47,430 bases of DNA from Lactiplantibacillus fabifermentans DSM 21115 (GCF_000498955.2 NZ_AYGX02000175.1:1-47430); one strand, 5' to 3'; positions 25,791 to 34,533 are shown, numbered from the stretch's first letter. The notes: generated from the sequence alone by a model not told the origin. A program made the numbers and translations.

Positions 25791-26468
25791 ATGTTAGTAG
25801 CAAAGAAGTTGTTAAGTATGGTCGCCTTGACCAGTATTTCATTGATGGCGCTTGGGACGCTGAATGCGAGTGCGGATACGTCAGCGCTCGTAAACGTTAA
25901 GCGGGAAGCTAATGGTTATACGACTTATACGTATGTTGCGGCAGCTAAACCTAAAGTCACTAACTTAAAAGTTAGTTATTCGGATAAGACGCAAGCCATT
26001 AAGTTACGTGGCAATTGCCATGGGGTGTCGAAACTAACGCTTACTTATAATGGTAAGAAGCTAGCCAATGTTACTGTCAAAAATGGCAAATTTAACGTTT
26101 CCAAGAAGTTCAAGGGTTATGGGACGTTCCGTTTGTTAAAAGGCAAGACGAACTTAAAGACCATCACAAGCAGTCAATATGCTAGCCAACCAGTCATGCA
26201 AACTTATGCTAAAGCCACCAAGACGGGGACTAAAGTTGGGTTTAAGAATACTAAAAACGCCACGATTTATATTAAGAAATCCGGTAAAACGGTCAAATCG
26301 TATCAAGCCAAAGGAACTAAAACGGCGGTTACCTTAAGCAAGTCCTTAACTAAAGGGGCCGCTGCCAAACATTTTACCGTTGTTGAAAAAGTAGCTAACC
26401 GAAAGATCAGCAAAGGGGTTAAAATCCAATATATTAATACGACCAATTCAACTTATATCTATCTGTAA
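25791..26468 (+). CDS. Secreted, very basic protein of unknown function
   Basis: A 225-aa precursor with a classical Sec signal peptide (LVAKKLLSMVALTSISLMAL), a likely cut after ASA before DTS, then a Lys-rich mature part with two beta-rich modules, around KLTLTYNGKKLANVTVKNGKF and around TKVGFKNTKNATIYIKKSGK. It is Lys/Thr-rich, with almost no Cys and no LPxTG or LysM anchor, so it may stick to the wall by charge. Start ATG 25791 lies 10 nt after AGGGGG; the frame also opens at 25755. Ig-like surface domains are a possible reading. It is a single gene with its own terminator. Confidence 0.75.
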   Translation: MLVAKKLLSMVALTSISLMALGTLNASADTSALVNVKREANGYTTYTYVAAAKPKVTNLKVSYSDKTQAIKLRGNCHGVSKLTLTYNGKKLANVTVKNGKFNVSKKFKGYGTFRLLKGKTNLKTITSSQYASQPVMQTYAKATKTGTKVGFKNTKNATIYIKKSGKTVKSYQAKGTKTAVTLSKSLTKGAAAKHFTVVEKVANRKISKGVKIQYINTTNSTYIYL

Positions 26469-26486
26469 GTTCAAGGTAGGGTCCAT

Positions 26487-26527
26487 AAAATCGTTAAACT
26501 CGCCTAGTCGCGTGTTTAGCGATTTTT
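26487..26527 (+). terminator. Terminator after the secreted-protein gene
   Basis: AAAATCGTTAAAC pairs with GTTTAGCGATTTT, followed by further T. Confidence 0.88.
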
Positions 26528-26643
26528 TGTCAGTCGCCCTTTTAGGTTGAAGAATATGGAGAATGATGTATAGCTTACTCAAGGATTAGTAGGAAAAAAT
26601 GAATTGGCTTATCAATAAAGGTTTTACATCCAGCCGTATCTAT

Positions 26644-26672
26644 TTGACGATGATGTGAATTCATCGTATCCT
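26644..26672 (+). promoter_or_regulatory. Promoter with overlapping perfect inverted repeat, before a candidate small RNA
   Basis: TTGACG (26644-26649), 17 bp, TATCCT (26667-26672). ACGATGA (26647-26653) and TCATCGT (26661-26667) form a perfect 7-7-7 inverted repeat that covers the spacer and touches both boxes, an ideal operator position. Confidence 0.65.
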
Positions 26673-26678
26673 ATGCTT

Positions 26679-26834
26679 ACAGCTAAGAAAACAGGAGATT
26701 CGCAGCCACAAGTGCGACCGATGCATAAACAAGAGATTCCCTGCTACAAGTGGGAAGGTTTCAACAAACAGGAGATATTCTACCATAAGTGAATGTGTTA
26801 GCTGGAGGGGTTGCGGGGCAACCTCTTTTTTTTT
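26679..26834 (+). ncRNA. Candidate small RNA with three tandem covarying hairpins
   Basis: About 155 nt between the promoter at 26644 and an intrinsic terminator (GAGG and GGTTGC with GCAACCTC, 26807-26834, nine T). Three units of 38-39 bp begin at 26689, 26727 and 26766. Each has AAACARGAGAT, then a hairpin with a 10-nt loop of form NNCYAYAAGT. The stems differ but always pair: TCGC/GCGA, TTCCC/GGGAA, ATTC/GAAT. No frame reads through all three units, because unit one is 38 bp long. A short frame from ATG 26722 (MHKQEIPCYKWEGF...) lacks a ribosome site at the normal distance. Confidence 0.7.
26689..26796 (+). repeat. Tandem repeat, three units of 38-39 bp
   Basis: Units start AAACAGGAGATTCG, AAACAAGAGATTCC and AAACAGGAGATATT. 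They are the body of the candidate small RNA. Paired positions change together, so selection appears to act on the RNA fold. Confidence 0.85.
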
Positions 26835-26984
26835 ACAGTTATTACTATTCAGTGTAGCCGCGGATACAAAAGCTACTTATGCCCACCAAAATTAACGGTC
26901 GTTTTATGCCTAACCCAACCTTTACCAGTATTATAATAAACCCGAGTGATGTTCGCCAATTAAATCGTGGAAAGGCAGGTCTTG

Positions 26985-27824
26985 ATGTTGAATAAATTGC
27001 GATATTTGTTATGGAGTGGGGGCTTACTGATGGGGCTCACGCTGGCTAAGGGCGCGCAGGCCGCGACGACGTATCCCATCGATCATATTCAAGTGACAAC
27101 CGCACAGACTTATGTGGTTCAAGCAGCACACGCGCAGGGCTATCATATTACCGTCTTACCCCATCACCGGGTTAAAATGCGGGCCAATCTCCATCTGAAC
27201 CGCCAGCCGGCAACGGTTTGGACGCGAGAAGAACAAGCAGAAATTACGCAACATGGCAAAAAGCATCTATATTATTACTTGAAAAATGAACGCGGCCAAA
27301 GTGGCTGGGTCGCTGCTGACCAAGTCCGGCCAACCAGTATTGCCCTAGACGTGCCGGTAGTATCGCAACTACCGGATTTACCAACCGGTTGTGAAATCAC
27401 GGCCGTCGATATGTTATTGCAATACGCCGGGGCTAAAACGACTAAAAATCAATTGGCGGATGAATTGCCGCGCACGGATGATCCTAATACCGGCTTTGTG
27501 GGTGACCCATATTCTGAAGTTGGTGTCGGGTTATATGTGTATCCGCAAGGGATTTTGCCAACGATGCGCAAGTATGTATCGACGGCGTTTGATTTTACAG
27601 GCCGGTCACTCAACGAGTTGAAAGTTCAACTCACTAAAGGTCATCCGGTCGTGGTGTGGGTGGCCAATGTCGATGGTTTTGCCAGTCACGCGCTGACGGT
27701 TACCGGCTTTAATGCGACTGATATCACGTATAACGACCCGTGGACCGGCCAGCGCGAACAAATGCCGACCGCTGAATTCGAACGCGTCTGGCAAGATAAT
27801 GGCCGGCGCGCCGTCAGTTATTAA
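26985..27824 (+). CDS. Secreted C39-like (papain-fold) peptidase family protein
   Basis: A 279-aa precursor with signal peptide (LWSGGLLMGLTLAKGAQAA), a short N-terminal SH3-like region, and a C-terminal C39_2-type domain. Likely catalytic residues are Cys in LPTGCEITAVDMLLQYAG, His in SHALTVTGF and Asp in YNDPWTG. Such domains occur in many Gram-positive exported proteins; substrate unknown. Start ATG 26985 follows GGAAAGGCAGG; the frame also opens at 26967. A TATAAT box at 26932-26937 gives a promoter with a poor -35. There is no terminator before the sigma-54 control region that follows. Confidence 0.8.
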   Translation: MLNKLRYLLWSGGLLMGLTLAKGAQAATTYPIDHIQVTTAQTYVVQAAHAQGYHITVLPHHRVKMRANLHLNRQPATVWTREEQAEITQHGKKHLYYYLKNERGQSGWVAADQVRPTSIALDVPVVSQLPDLPTGCEITAVDMLLQYAGAKTTKNQLADELPRTDDPNTGFVGDPYSEVGVGLYVYPQGILPTMRKYVSTAFDFTGRSLNELKVQLTKGHPVVVWVANVDGFASHALTVTGFNATDITYNDPWTGQREQMPTAEFERVWQDNGRRAVSY

Positions 27825-27885
27825 ATAAGTGTCAAAAGTTAGCTAAGATTATCAACTGTTTCATAAAAATGTATTAAAAATACGC

Positions 27886-27938
27886 AATTTTGATACACAA
27901 ATCGTAATACAGTCGAGTGTATCAAAATTGTGTATCAC
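27886..27938. promoter_or_regulatory. Putative activator (LevR/ManR) binding region
   Basis: AATTTTGATACAC (27886-27898) and GTGTATCAAAATT (27917-27929) form a perfect 13-bp inverted repeat, followed directly by another GTGTATCA. It lies 50-95 bp before the sigma-54 promoter, where an enhancer site is expected. Similar GTGTAT-containing palindromes occur before levR. Confidence 0.65.
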
Positions 27939-27979
27939 TGACAAAGGCCGGTCTTAAGGTAATCTTAAATTAGTGTATT

Positions 27980-27996
27980 TTGGCACGGAAGTTGCA
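27980..27996 (+). promoter_or_regulatory. Sigma-54 (-24/-12) promoter of the mannose PTS operon
   Basis: TTGGCACGGAAGTTGCA matches the sigma-54 consensus TTGGCAC-N5-TTGCW at every fixed position. The GG and GC doublets are correctly spaced. Confidence 0.93.
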
Positions 27997-28016
27997 TATA
28001 TATTAGTGAGTGCTTA

Positions 28017-28032
28017 AAGATTGCGCTTACAG
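28017..28032 (-). promoter_or_regulatory. Putative CcpA cre site
   Basis: Reverse strand CTGTAAGCGCAATCTT matches 14 of 16 positions of WTGNAARCGNWWWCAW. It lies just downstream of the expected sigma-54 start, where CcpA could block elongation. Confidence 0.55.
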
Positions 28033-28120
28033 TATCAATATAAATTAAAGTTACAGGCAATTTAGATATTATTCATTCCTGATTTTGATGACTGTAACGA
28101 AAAAAATAGGAGGTACAAAA

Positions 28121-29095
28121 ATGGTAAGCATTATCATTGCTAGTCACGGCGAATTCGCTAAAGGCATTTATCAATCTGGTTCAATGATTTTCGGCGAACA
28201 AGAAAACGTTCAACCCGTTACATTGATGCCTAGCGAAGGTCCCGATGATATTAAGGCTAAGCTAGAAAAAGCCATTGCTTCTTTTGATGATCAAGAACAA
28301 GTTTTGTTCTTAGTCGACCTTTGGGGTGGGACCCCGTTCAACCAAGTTAACGGCTTGTTTGAAGCACACAAGGACAAATGGGCGATTGTTGCTGGTTTGA
28401 ACTTACCAATGTTGATTGAAGCTTATGCTTCACGCCTTTCAATGGATTCGGCGCACGAAATCGCGTCACATATTATTGAAACAGCGAAGGATGGGGTTAA
28501 GGTTCGTCCTGAAGCCTTACAACCTAAAGAAGAAAAAGCTGCGGCTGCTCCTGCTGCGAATAACAATGCGGGTCGTCCTGGGAAACTCGAATACGGGTTG
28601 GCTCGAATTGACTCACGGTTATTACATGGTCAAGTTGCAACGGCTTGGAGCAAGACGGTTAACCCAACACGGATTATCGTTGCTTCCGACAATGTTGCTA
28701 AAGATGACTTGCGGACTAACATGATTAAGCAAGCTGCTCCTGCTGGTATCAAAGCCCATGTCATTCCAATCAAGCAAATGATTAAGATTGCTAAGGATGA
28801 CAAACACTTTGGTGGTCAAAAAGCTTTAGTATTGTTTGAAACGCCAGAAGATGCGCTTGAAGCAATTGAAGGTGGCGTGCCAATTAAGACCTTGAATATT
28901 GGTTCAATGGCCCATTCAGTTGGTAAAGTTCAACCAAATAAGGTTTTGGCTTTCAACCAAGAAGACATTGATACTTATCATAAGTTGGAAAAAGATGGCA
29001 TCGAATTTGATGTTCGGAAAGTTCCGACCGATGGTAAAGATAACATGGACAACATCTTGAAAAAGGCGCAAGCCATGTTAGACGAACAAAAATAA
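28121..29095 (+). CDS. manX: Mannose-family PTS EIIAB fusion
   Basis: Phosphotransfer protein of the mannose/glucose PTS; takes phosphate from HPr and passes it to the sugar. The 324-aa fusion has an EIIA domain at the N-terminus with phospho-His in [11 protein letters not shown] (His9), an Ala/Pro/Asn-rich linker near residue 145 ([13 protein letters not shown]), and an EIIB domain with its phospho-His in [20 protein letters not shown] lies 6 nt before ATG 28121; the 28085 extension is not used. It is first in the sigma-54 operon with manY and manZ. Codon use is biased towards translationally favoured codons, as in highly expressed genes. Confidence 0.95.
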   Translation: MVSIIIASHGEFAKGIYQSGSMIFGEQENVQPVTLMPSEGPDDIKAKLEKAIASFDDQEQVLFLVDLWGGTPFNQVNGLFEAHKDKWAIVAGLNLPMLIEAYASRLSMDSAHEIASHIIETAKDGVKVRPEALQPKEEKAAAAPAANNNAGRPGKLEYGLARIDSRLLHGQVATAWSKTVNPTRIIVASDNVAKDDLRTNMIKQAAPAGIKAHVIPIKQMIKIAKDDKHFGGQKALVLFETPEDALEAIEGGVPIKTLNIGSMAHSVGKVQPNKVLAFNQEDIDTYHKLEKDGIEFDVRKVPTDGKDNMDNILKKAQAMLDEQK

Positions 29096-29126
29096 TAAAC
29101 TATCAGAAAATGGAGGATTAATAATC

Positions 29127-29933
29127 ATGAATTTGAATGCGATTCAAGTGATTTTAGTCGTATTAGTATCCTTTTTAGCTGGTATGGAAGGTATTTTGGA
29201 TGAATTCCATTTCCATCAACCAGTTATCGCATGTACATTAATCGGTTTAGTTACCGGTCAATTAGTACCTTGCATGATCTTAGGTGGTCAATTACAAATG
29301 ATCGCTTTAGGTTGGGCCAACATTGGTGCCGCCGTTGCGCCTGATGCTGCGTTAGCCTCAGTTGCTTCTGCAATTATTTTAGTTTTAGGTGGCCAAGGCC
29401 GTGCCGGAGTTTCTTCAGCCATTGCGATTGCCGTACCTTTAGCCGTTGCTGGTTTATTATTAACCATCATCGCTCGTACGTTAGCAACTGGTATCGTTCA
29501 TATCATGGACCGTGCTGCTGAAGAAGGTAGTTTTGGTAAAATCGACATGTGGCAATGGATTGCCATCTGCATGCAAGGTTTACGGATTGCTTTACCAGCC
29601 GCATTAATCTTAGCTGTTGGTGCCGGTCCTGTTAAGGCAATGTTGAACTCAATGCCTGCTTGGTTAACTGATGGTTTAGCCATTGGTGGTGGGATGGTCG
29701 TTGCCGTTGGGTACGCCATGGTTATCAATATGATGGCTTCCCGCGAAATGTGGCCATTCTTCGCTTTAGGTTTCGTTTTAGCCGCTGTTAGTGAAATTAC
29801 TTTGATTGGTTTAGGTGCTATTGGTATTTCCTTAGCCTTAATGTACTTAACCCTTTCAAAACAAGGCGGTTCTGGCAATGGCGGGGGCTCCAATACAGGT
29901 GACCCAGTCGGCGATATCATCGATAAGTATTAG
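29127..29933 (+). CDS. manY: Mannose-family PTS EIIC
   Basis: Membrane sugar-translocating subunit, 268 aa, strongly hydrophobic with about 8-9 TM segments; starts NAIQVILVVLVSFLAGMEG and includes GLVTGQLVPCMILGGQLQM, typical of EIIC-Man. It ends in a short soluble Gly/Ser tail. A good ribosome site (GGAGG) precedes it, 31 nt after manX. EIIC and EIID together form the channel; in lactic acid bacteria this complex is also a receptor for class IIa bacteriocins (established knowledge). Confidence 0.95.
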   Translation: MNLNAIQVILVVLVSFLAGMEGILDEFHFHQPVIACTLIGLVTGQLVPCMILGGQLQMIALGWANIGAAVAPDAALASVASAIILVLGGQGRAGVSSAIAIAVPLAVAGLLLTIIARTLATGIVHIMDRAAEEGSFGKIDMWQWIAICMQGLRIALPAALILAVGAGPVKAMLNSMPAWLTDGLAIGGGMVVAVGYAMVINMMASREMWPFFALGFVLAAVSEITLIGLGAIGISLALMYLTLSKQGGSGNGGGSNTGDPVGDIIDKY

Positions 29934-29951
29934 CGAAGGAGGAAACTAAAA

Positions 29952-30866
29952 ATGGCTGATCAAGTTAAATTATCAAAAAGCGATCGTTTACATGTTTGGT
30001 GGCGTTCAACGTTCCTCCAAGGTTCATGGAATTACGAACGTATGCAAAATGGTGGTTGGGCTTATTCCTTAATTCCTGCTATCAAGAAATTATATACAAC
30101 TAAAGAAGATCGTGCCGCTGCTTTAAAGCGTCACTTGGAATTCTTCAACACTCATCCATACGTGGCATCACCAGTTATTGGTGTTACCTTAGCACTTGAA
30201 GAAGAACGCGCTAATGGGGCTCCCATTGACGACGTTACCATTCAAGGGGTTAAAGTTGGGATGATGGGTCCTTTAGCCGGTGTTGGTGACCCTGTGTTCT
30301 GGTACACGGTTAAGCCAATTGTTGGGGCTTTAGCAGCTTCATTAGCAATTGCCGGTAACATCGTTGGCCCAATCCTTTACTTCGTTGTCTGGAACTTAAT
30401 CCGGATGGGCTTCATGTGGTATACTCAAGAATTCGGTTACAAAGCCGGTTCTAAGATTACCGAAGATTTATCTGGTGGTATCTTACAAGACATCACTAAG
30501 GGTGCTTCAATGCTTGGGATGTTCATCTTGGCGGCCTTAATCGAACGGTGGGTCAACATTGACTTCAGTCCGGTTAAAGTCTCCACAATCAAGCAACAAT
30601 CTGGGGCCTACATTGACTGGAATAATTTGCCAGCCGGTGCTGAAGGTATCAAGAAAGCCTTGACGGAACAAAAAGCTGGTCTTTCATTAGACAAGTACAA
30701 AGTTACGACGTTACAAGATAACTTGAATCAATTGATTCCTGGTTTAGCTGCCTTACTCTTAACCTTCTTATGCATGTGGTTATTGAAGAAGAAAGTTTCA
30801 CCAATCGTTATCATTCTTGGCCTCTTCGTATTTGGGGTTGTAATGCACGTACTTGGTGTTATGTAA
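29952..30866 (+). CDS. manZ: Mannose-family PTS EIID
   Basis: Second membrane subunit of the mannose PTS, 304 aa. The N-terminal FLQGSWNYERMQNGGWAYS and EFFNTHPYVASPVIGVTLALEEERANG are the EIID signatures. A large extracellular insert around residues 200-250 (FSPVKVSTIKQQSGAY) is followed by a C-terminal TM pair. It starts 18 nt after manY behind AAGGAGGAAAC. A terminator follows at 30907. Confidence 0.95.
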   Translation: MADQVKLSKSDRLHVWWRSTFLQGSWNYERMQNGGWAYSLIPAIKKLYTTKEDRAAALKRHLEFFNTHPYVASPVIGVTLALEEERANGAPIDDVTIQGVKVGMMGPLAGVGDPVFWYTVKPIVGALAASLAIAGNIVGPILYFVVWNLIRMGFMWYTQEFGYKAGSKITEDLSGGILQDITKGASMLGMFILAALIERWVNIDFSPVKVSTIKQQSGAYIDWNNLPAGAEGIKKALTEQKAGLSLDKYKVTTLQDNLNQLIPGLAALLLTFLCMWLLKKKVSPIVIILGLFVFGVVMHVLGVM

Positions 30867-30906
30867 TCAATACCAATCAAAATCTGAGTCAGCGACTTAG
30901 ACGCAA

Positions 30907-30938
30907 GGGATGGACTCAGCAGTGAGTTCATCCTTTTT
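30907..30938 (+). terminator. Terminator of the mannose PTS operon
   Basis: GGATGGACTC (30908-30917) pairs with GAGTTCATCC (30924-30933) and is followed by five T. It separates manXYZ from manO. Confidence 0.85.
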
Positions 30939-30954
30939 GGTAATTAGCGTAATT

Positions 30955-30983
30955 TTGCATAATCGTCACCAGCGCCGTATAAT
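30955..30983 (+). promoter_or_regulatory. SigA promoter of manO
   Basis: TTGCAT (30955-30960), 17 bp, TATAAT (30978-30983). manO is therefore expressed independently of sigma-54. Confidence 0.8.
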
Positions 30984-31016
30984 CGGTGTTAAAGCGATAG
31001 AAATGGAGTTATGGCA

Positions 31017-31406
31017 ATGGTTCAATCACTCAATACTAAAGTCGATTTAGTCATGGATGGTAATTCACACATGGGATTGACCGATTACGGCAAAATCATG
31101 GTCGGTGACAAAGGTTTCGAATTTTATGATGATCGCAATGTAAAAAACTTTATTCAAATTCCGTGGACCGAAGTTAACCGCGTGGTAGTTTCGGTCATGT
31201 TCAAAGGTCGTTGGATTCCACGTTACGGTTTTCAAACGAAGAAGAACGGAACGTTTACTTTTTCTTCTAAGGATCCTAAAAAGGTCCTACGAGCAATTCG
31301 CGTGTACGTCAAGCCTGAGCATATTGTCCGCTCGTTGACATTCTTTGATGTCATCAAGCGAGCGTTCAGCGGCAAGGGTCGTAAAAACGATAATTATTTG
31401 AAATAA
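31017..31406 (+). CDS. manO: ManO-like DUF956 protein
   Basis: A 129-aa cytoplasmic protein of the DUF956 family, regularly found beside mannose PTS operons of Gram-positive bacteria; its role is thought to be PTS-related but is not settled. Visible features are NTKVDLVMDGNSHMGLTDYG, a PH-like beta-rich core (VNRVVVSVMFKGRWIPRYG), and a basic C-terminus. ATG 31017 is 8 nt after GGAG, whereas ATG 31011 is only 2 nt away. It has its own promoter and terminator. Confidence 0.87.
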   Translation: MVQSLNTKVDLVMDGNSHMGLTDYGKIMVGDKGFEFYDDRNVKNFIQIPWTEVNRVVVSVMFKGRWIPRYGFQTKKNGTFTFSSKDPKKVLRAIRVYVKPEHIVRSLTFFDVIKRAFSGKGRKNDNYLK

Positions 31407-31410
31407 GTTA

Positions 31411-31446
31411 AAGCGTTTGGACAGTTTTGTCCAGACGCTTTTTTTA
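31411..31446 (+). terminator. Terminator after manO
   Basis: AAGCGTTTGGAC pairs with GTCCAGACGCTT around AGTTTT, followed by a T run. Confidence 0.9.
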
Positions 31447-31496
31447 CACTCGTGGTCAAATTAGTGCCAGTGAAACACTAGCAATTCCATTAGTTG

Positions 31497-31585
31497 ATGT
31501 AATCGCTTTTATTAATGGCAATTATCAATAGTGTATTAATACACTGTGTGGTAAGATTGATACTAAACAAAAGTGTTGATACACT
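31497..31585. promoter_or_regulatory. Control region of levR
   Basis: AGTGTATTAATACACT (31530-31545) is a perfect 16-bp palindrome, and AGTGTTGATACACT (31572-31585) is a related imperfect one just before the ribosome site. Both share the GTGTAT/ATACAC core with the site before manX. ATGTAATCGCTTTTAT at 31497 is a weaker cre-like match. Confidence 0.6.
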
Positions 31586-31605
31586 CAACAAAAGGAGTGA
31601 GTCGG

Positions 31606-34461
31606 TTGAGCAGAAAAACGCGAATTTTTGACTATGTGCGCGCGCATAGTGATGCGCAAGGTCTGACAACTGAGATGGTCGCCAATGGCTTGTTAATTGC
31701 GCGTTCCAACGTCAGTAAAGAATTGAATACGCTCGTCCGCGAAGGCCAGCTACAAAAGCTTAGTGGGCGGCCGGTGCACTATGTTCCGGGAGAATTGCAA
31801 CCGGTTACGGCTGATAACGCCATGTCAACGCCGGCGGTAACCCCCGTAGCCGCGGCAGCTAGCACTAAAAGCGCTACAAAAAATGTCGCAAACGATACAG
31901 ACAAAAAAGTCGATGTCTTTCAAAGCATGATTGGGTCGCATGAAAGTCTGGGCAACCAAGTGGAACAAGCCAAGGCCGCGATTTTATATCCACCGCGGGG
32001 GCTGAATACGTTGATTATTGGGCCTACGGGTTCGGGGAAAACGTACTTTGCGAATACGATGTATCAATTTGCAGAGAATCAACAAGTTTTAACGAATCCG
32101 CAGGGGTTAATCACGTTCAACTGTGCTGATTATGCGCATAACCCGGAACTGTTGATGTCGCACTTGTTTGGTTATATCAAAGGTTCTTTTACGGGTGCTA
32201 ATGAAGATAAGGATGGGCTGATTCAAGAAGCGGATGGGGGGATGCTGTTCTTAGATGAAGTGCACCGCTTACCACCCGAAGGTCAAGAAATGATTTTCTA
32301 TTTCATGGATCATGGCACTTATTCGCGCTTAGGTGAAACGGCGAAAAATCACCATGCTAATGTGCGTCTAGTTTGTGCCACGACGGAAGACCCGGAGAGT
32401 TCGTTGCTACAAACTTTCGTCCGGCGGATTCCGATTACGATTCAACTACCCGCCTTTAATAATCGGTCGGCCAAAGAACGGTTGGAATTGTTAAAAGCGC
32501 TACTGTCGCTTGAAGCGAACCGCATTAATAAGCAGATTCGTTTAACTGAAGACGTGGTCCAGGCCTTGTTAGGGTCAGTCACGTTTGGGAACGTCGGGCA
32601 ATTGAAATCCAATATTCAATTGGTCTGTGCCCAAGGTTTTGTGAACAGCTTAGAAAATGATAGTGAAATCAACATTACGATGGATGATTTACCGCAAAAT
32701 ATCCGTAATGGACTGATGACGGTTGCGTCCAATCGTCATGAACTCGGCGCCATCTCGGAATTACTCGATCCGGTTTTGATTGTGAAGCCCAACGATGGTC
32801 CGACGCCGTTACGTAATAAAAATGATAATTATGAATTACCATACAACTTGTATGAAATTATTGGCGATAAAGCGTCCCTATTGCGTCGTGAAGGTTTAGA
32901 TAAAGAACATATCAACCGTTTTATCACGACGGATATTAACTTGCATCTGAAGTCATTTTATAAGCAAACACAGCTAGCAGTGTCACCGGAAAATAAGTTA
33001 GCAGAAATCGTCGACCAAGATGTTATCGACTTCACGAAAACGGCGCAAACGACGATTCAAGAGATGCTCGGCTATAATTTCAAAGATAACTTTATTTATG
33101 CGGTGAGCTTGCATATCAGTTCCTTTATCAAACGTATCCAAGCTGGCAAGCCGATGCGGCAAATGAGTTCCGATATGTTAGCGATGGTTAAAGAATATCC
33201 CGCCGAAATCAAAGCAGCGGAAGTGTTGAAACAGCGTTTGGATGAACGGTATCATTTACCAATTCCGCAATCCGAAGTTTATTACTTAGCCATCTTGTTG
33301 ATTTCGTTGAAGTCGATGCAGTTAAATGGCAAAGTCGGGGTGTTAGTGGCGGCGCATGGAATGAGTACCGCGTCGTCAATGGCGCAAGTGGTCGGCCAAT
33401 TATTGGACGATTATGACGTGCGGGCATTCGATATGCCCCTCGATATGGACCCGAATGTTGCTTATGATCATATTAAGCAACAAATTAGTGATTTAGATGC
33501 CGGTAATGGCGTGCTATTGCTAGTTGACATGGGTTCGCTGACGACGTTTGGCGAACGCATTACGAAAGAAACCGGCATAGCGATTCGCACAATCGATATG
33601 GTCACGACGCCGGTGGTTTTGGAAGCCACGCGGAAGGCCAGCTTGATTGACAGCAACTTAGATAGTATTTATCAGGAACTGGTCGGTTTCAAAGGCTATT
33701 CGCGAATTTCGCGGAATTTACCAACGGAAACTACGCCGGCGCCAACCATGACCACGGATGGTGACCAGCCAGAAAATCGCGCGATTATTGCGATTTGTTC
33801 AACTGGTGTCGGGACGGCCGAACGCATCAAAACGATTCTGGATAGCTTGTTAGCTCAGAACTTTATCGAAGGGATTACCGTCTTTCCAATTTCGGTGGTT
33901 AATATGGCGGCGCGCTTAGACCAGATCAGTCAAAGCTATCAAATTATTGCTGCGACCGGGATTGCCAAGCCAGACCTAGACGTCCCATTTATTTCGTTAG
34001 AAGAACTATTGCAAGGTGGTGGCGAGAAGTTTATTGACCAATTGGCAATGGGCATGAATGCGCCACAAAGCATGGTCGCCGAAAGCCAAGAACTGACGCC
34101 CGAGCTGTGTGAACGCTATTTGGGTGATTACTTTACATTCTTGAATCCACACAAGCTAACGCCGATTTTATGGCAATATAGCGAAGTCATTAGTGATAAG
34201 TTGGCGCAACCGATGAGTAACGCCTTTCGGATTGATTTAATTATGCACTTAGCGGGGGCGTTGGAACGTACCGCGATTAAAGATGAGATCACGGCCCCTG
34301 ATGAAGAAGCCGCGACGGTCAAGGATTCTAAGTGGTATCCAATCGTCCAACAAGCCAATCAGTTGTTACAAGAACAACTCCAACTGTCATTTTCACCAGC
34401 GGAAACTTATTATGTGGTGCAACTCTTAGAGACTCATCAAGCGGAGTTGGCAACGAGTTAA
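31606..34461 (+). CDS. levR: Sigma-54-dependent PTS regulator, LevR/ManR type
   Basis: Activates sigma-54 promoters of mannose-type PTS genes in response to PTS phosphorylation. The 951-aa product has an N-terminal winged helix, a linker of Ala and Thr, an AAA+ domain with Walker A GPTGSGKT (about 138-145), the sigma-54 contact loop GSFTGA (a variant of GAFTGA, about 191) and Walker B MLFLDEVH (about 212). Then come a PRD, an EIIA-like domain with VAAHGMSTASS (His about 583), an EIIB-like domain with ICSTGVGTAE (Cys about 730), and a second PRD. TTG 31606 is chosen because AAGGAG lies 8 nt upstream; the frame extends to 31573. Targets are likely the two -24/-12 promoters in this window. Confidence 0.93.
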   Translation: MSRKTRIFDYVRAHSDAQGLTTEMVANGLLIARSNVSKELNTLVREGQLQKLSGRPVHYVPGELQPVTADNAMSTPAVTPVAAAASTKSATKNVANDTDKKVDVFQSMIGSHESLGNQVEQAKAAILYPPRGLNTLIIGPTGSGKTYFANTMYQFAENQQVLTNPQGLITFNCADYAHNPELLMSHLFGYIKGSFTGANEDKDGLIQEADGGMLFLDEVHRLPPEGQEMIFYFMDHGTYSRLGETAKNHHANVRLVCATTEDPESSLLQTFVRRIPITIQLPAFNNRSAKERLELLKALLSLEANRINKQIRLTEDVVQALLGSVTFGNVGQLKSNIQLVCAQGFVNSLENDSEINITMDDLPQNIRNGLMTVASNRHELGAISELLDPVLIVKPNDGPTPLRNKNDNYELPYNLYEIIGDKASLLRREGLDKEHINRFITTDINLHLKSFYKQTQLAVSPENKLAEIVDQDVIDFTKTAQTTIQEMLGYNFKDNFIYAVSLHISSFIKRIQAGKPMRQMSSDMLAMVKEYPAEIKAAEVLKQRLDERYHLPIPQSEVYYLAILLISLKSMQLNGKVGVLVAAHGMSTASSMAQVVGQLLDDYDVRAFDMPLDMDPNVAYDHIKQQISDLDAGNGVLLLVDMGSLTTFGERITKETGIAIRTIDMVTTPVVLEATRKASLIDSNLDSIYQELVGFKGYSRISRNLPTETTPAPTMTTDGDQPENRAIIAICSTGVGTAERIKTILDSLLAQNFIEGITVFPISVVNMAARLDQISQSYQIIAATGIAKPDLDVPFISLEELLQGGGEKFIDQLAMGMNAPQSMVAESQELTPELCERYLGDYFTFLNPHKLTPILWQYSEVISDKLAQPMSNAFRIDLIMHLAGALERTAIKDEITAPDEEAATVKDSKWYPIVQQANQLLQEQLQLSFSPAETYYVVQLLETHQAELATS

Positions 34462-34469
34462 TACACTAG

Positions 34470-34486
34470 TTGGCATGATTTTTGCA
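34470..34486 (+). promoter_or_regulatory. Second sigma-54 promoter (orphan EIIA/EIIB)
   Basis: TTGGCATGATTTTTGCA matches the -24/-12 consensus with one change (T for C in TTGGCAC). It begins 9 nt after the levR stop. Confidence 0.85.
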
Positions 34487-34533
34487 TAGAATATTAGTGA
34501 ACGGGTTTAATGTTATGAAGGAGGCTGCTTAAG

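Noticed and set aside
26722-26793. 23-codon peptide MHKQEIPCYK... within the tandem hairpins
   Set aside because: Units are not in one frame, and paired stem changes fit RNA better than peptide selection; kept only as an alternative.
26689-26796. CRISPR-like array
   Set aside because: Only three units, no constant repeat with unique spacers, and the varying parts pair within a unit; no cas genes nearby.
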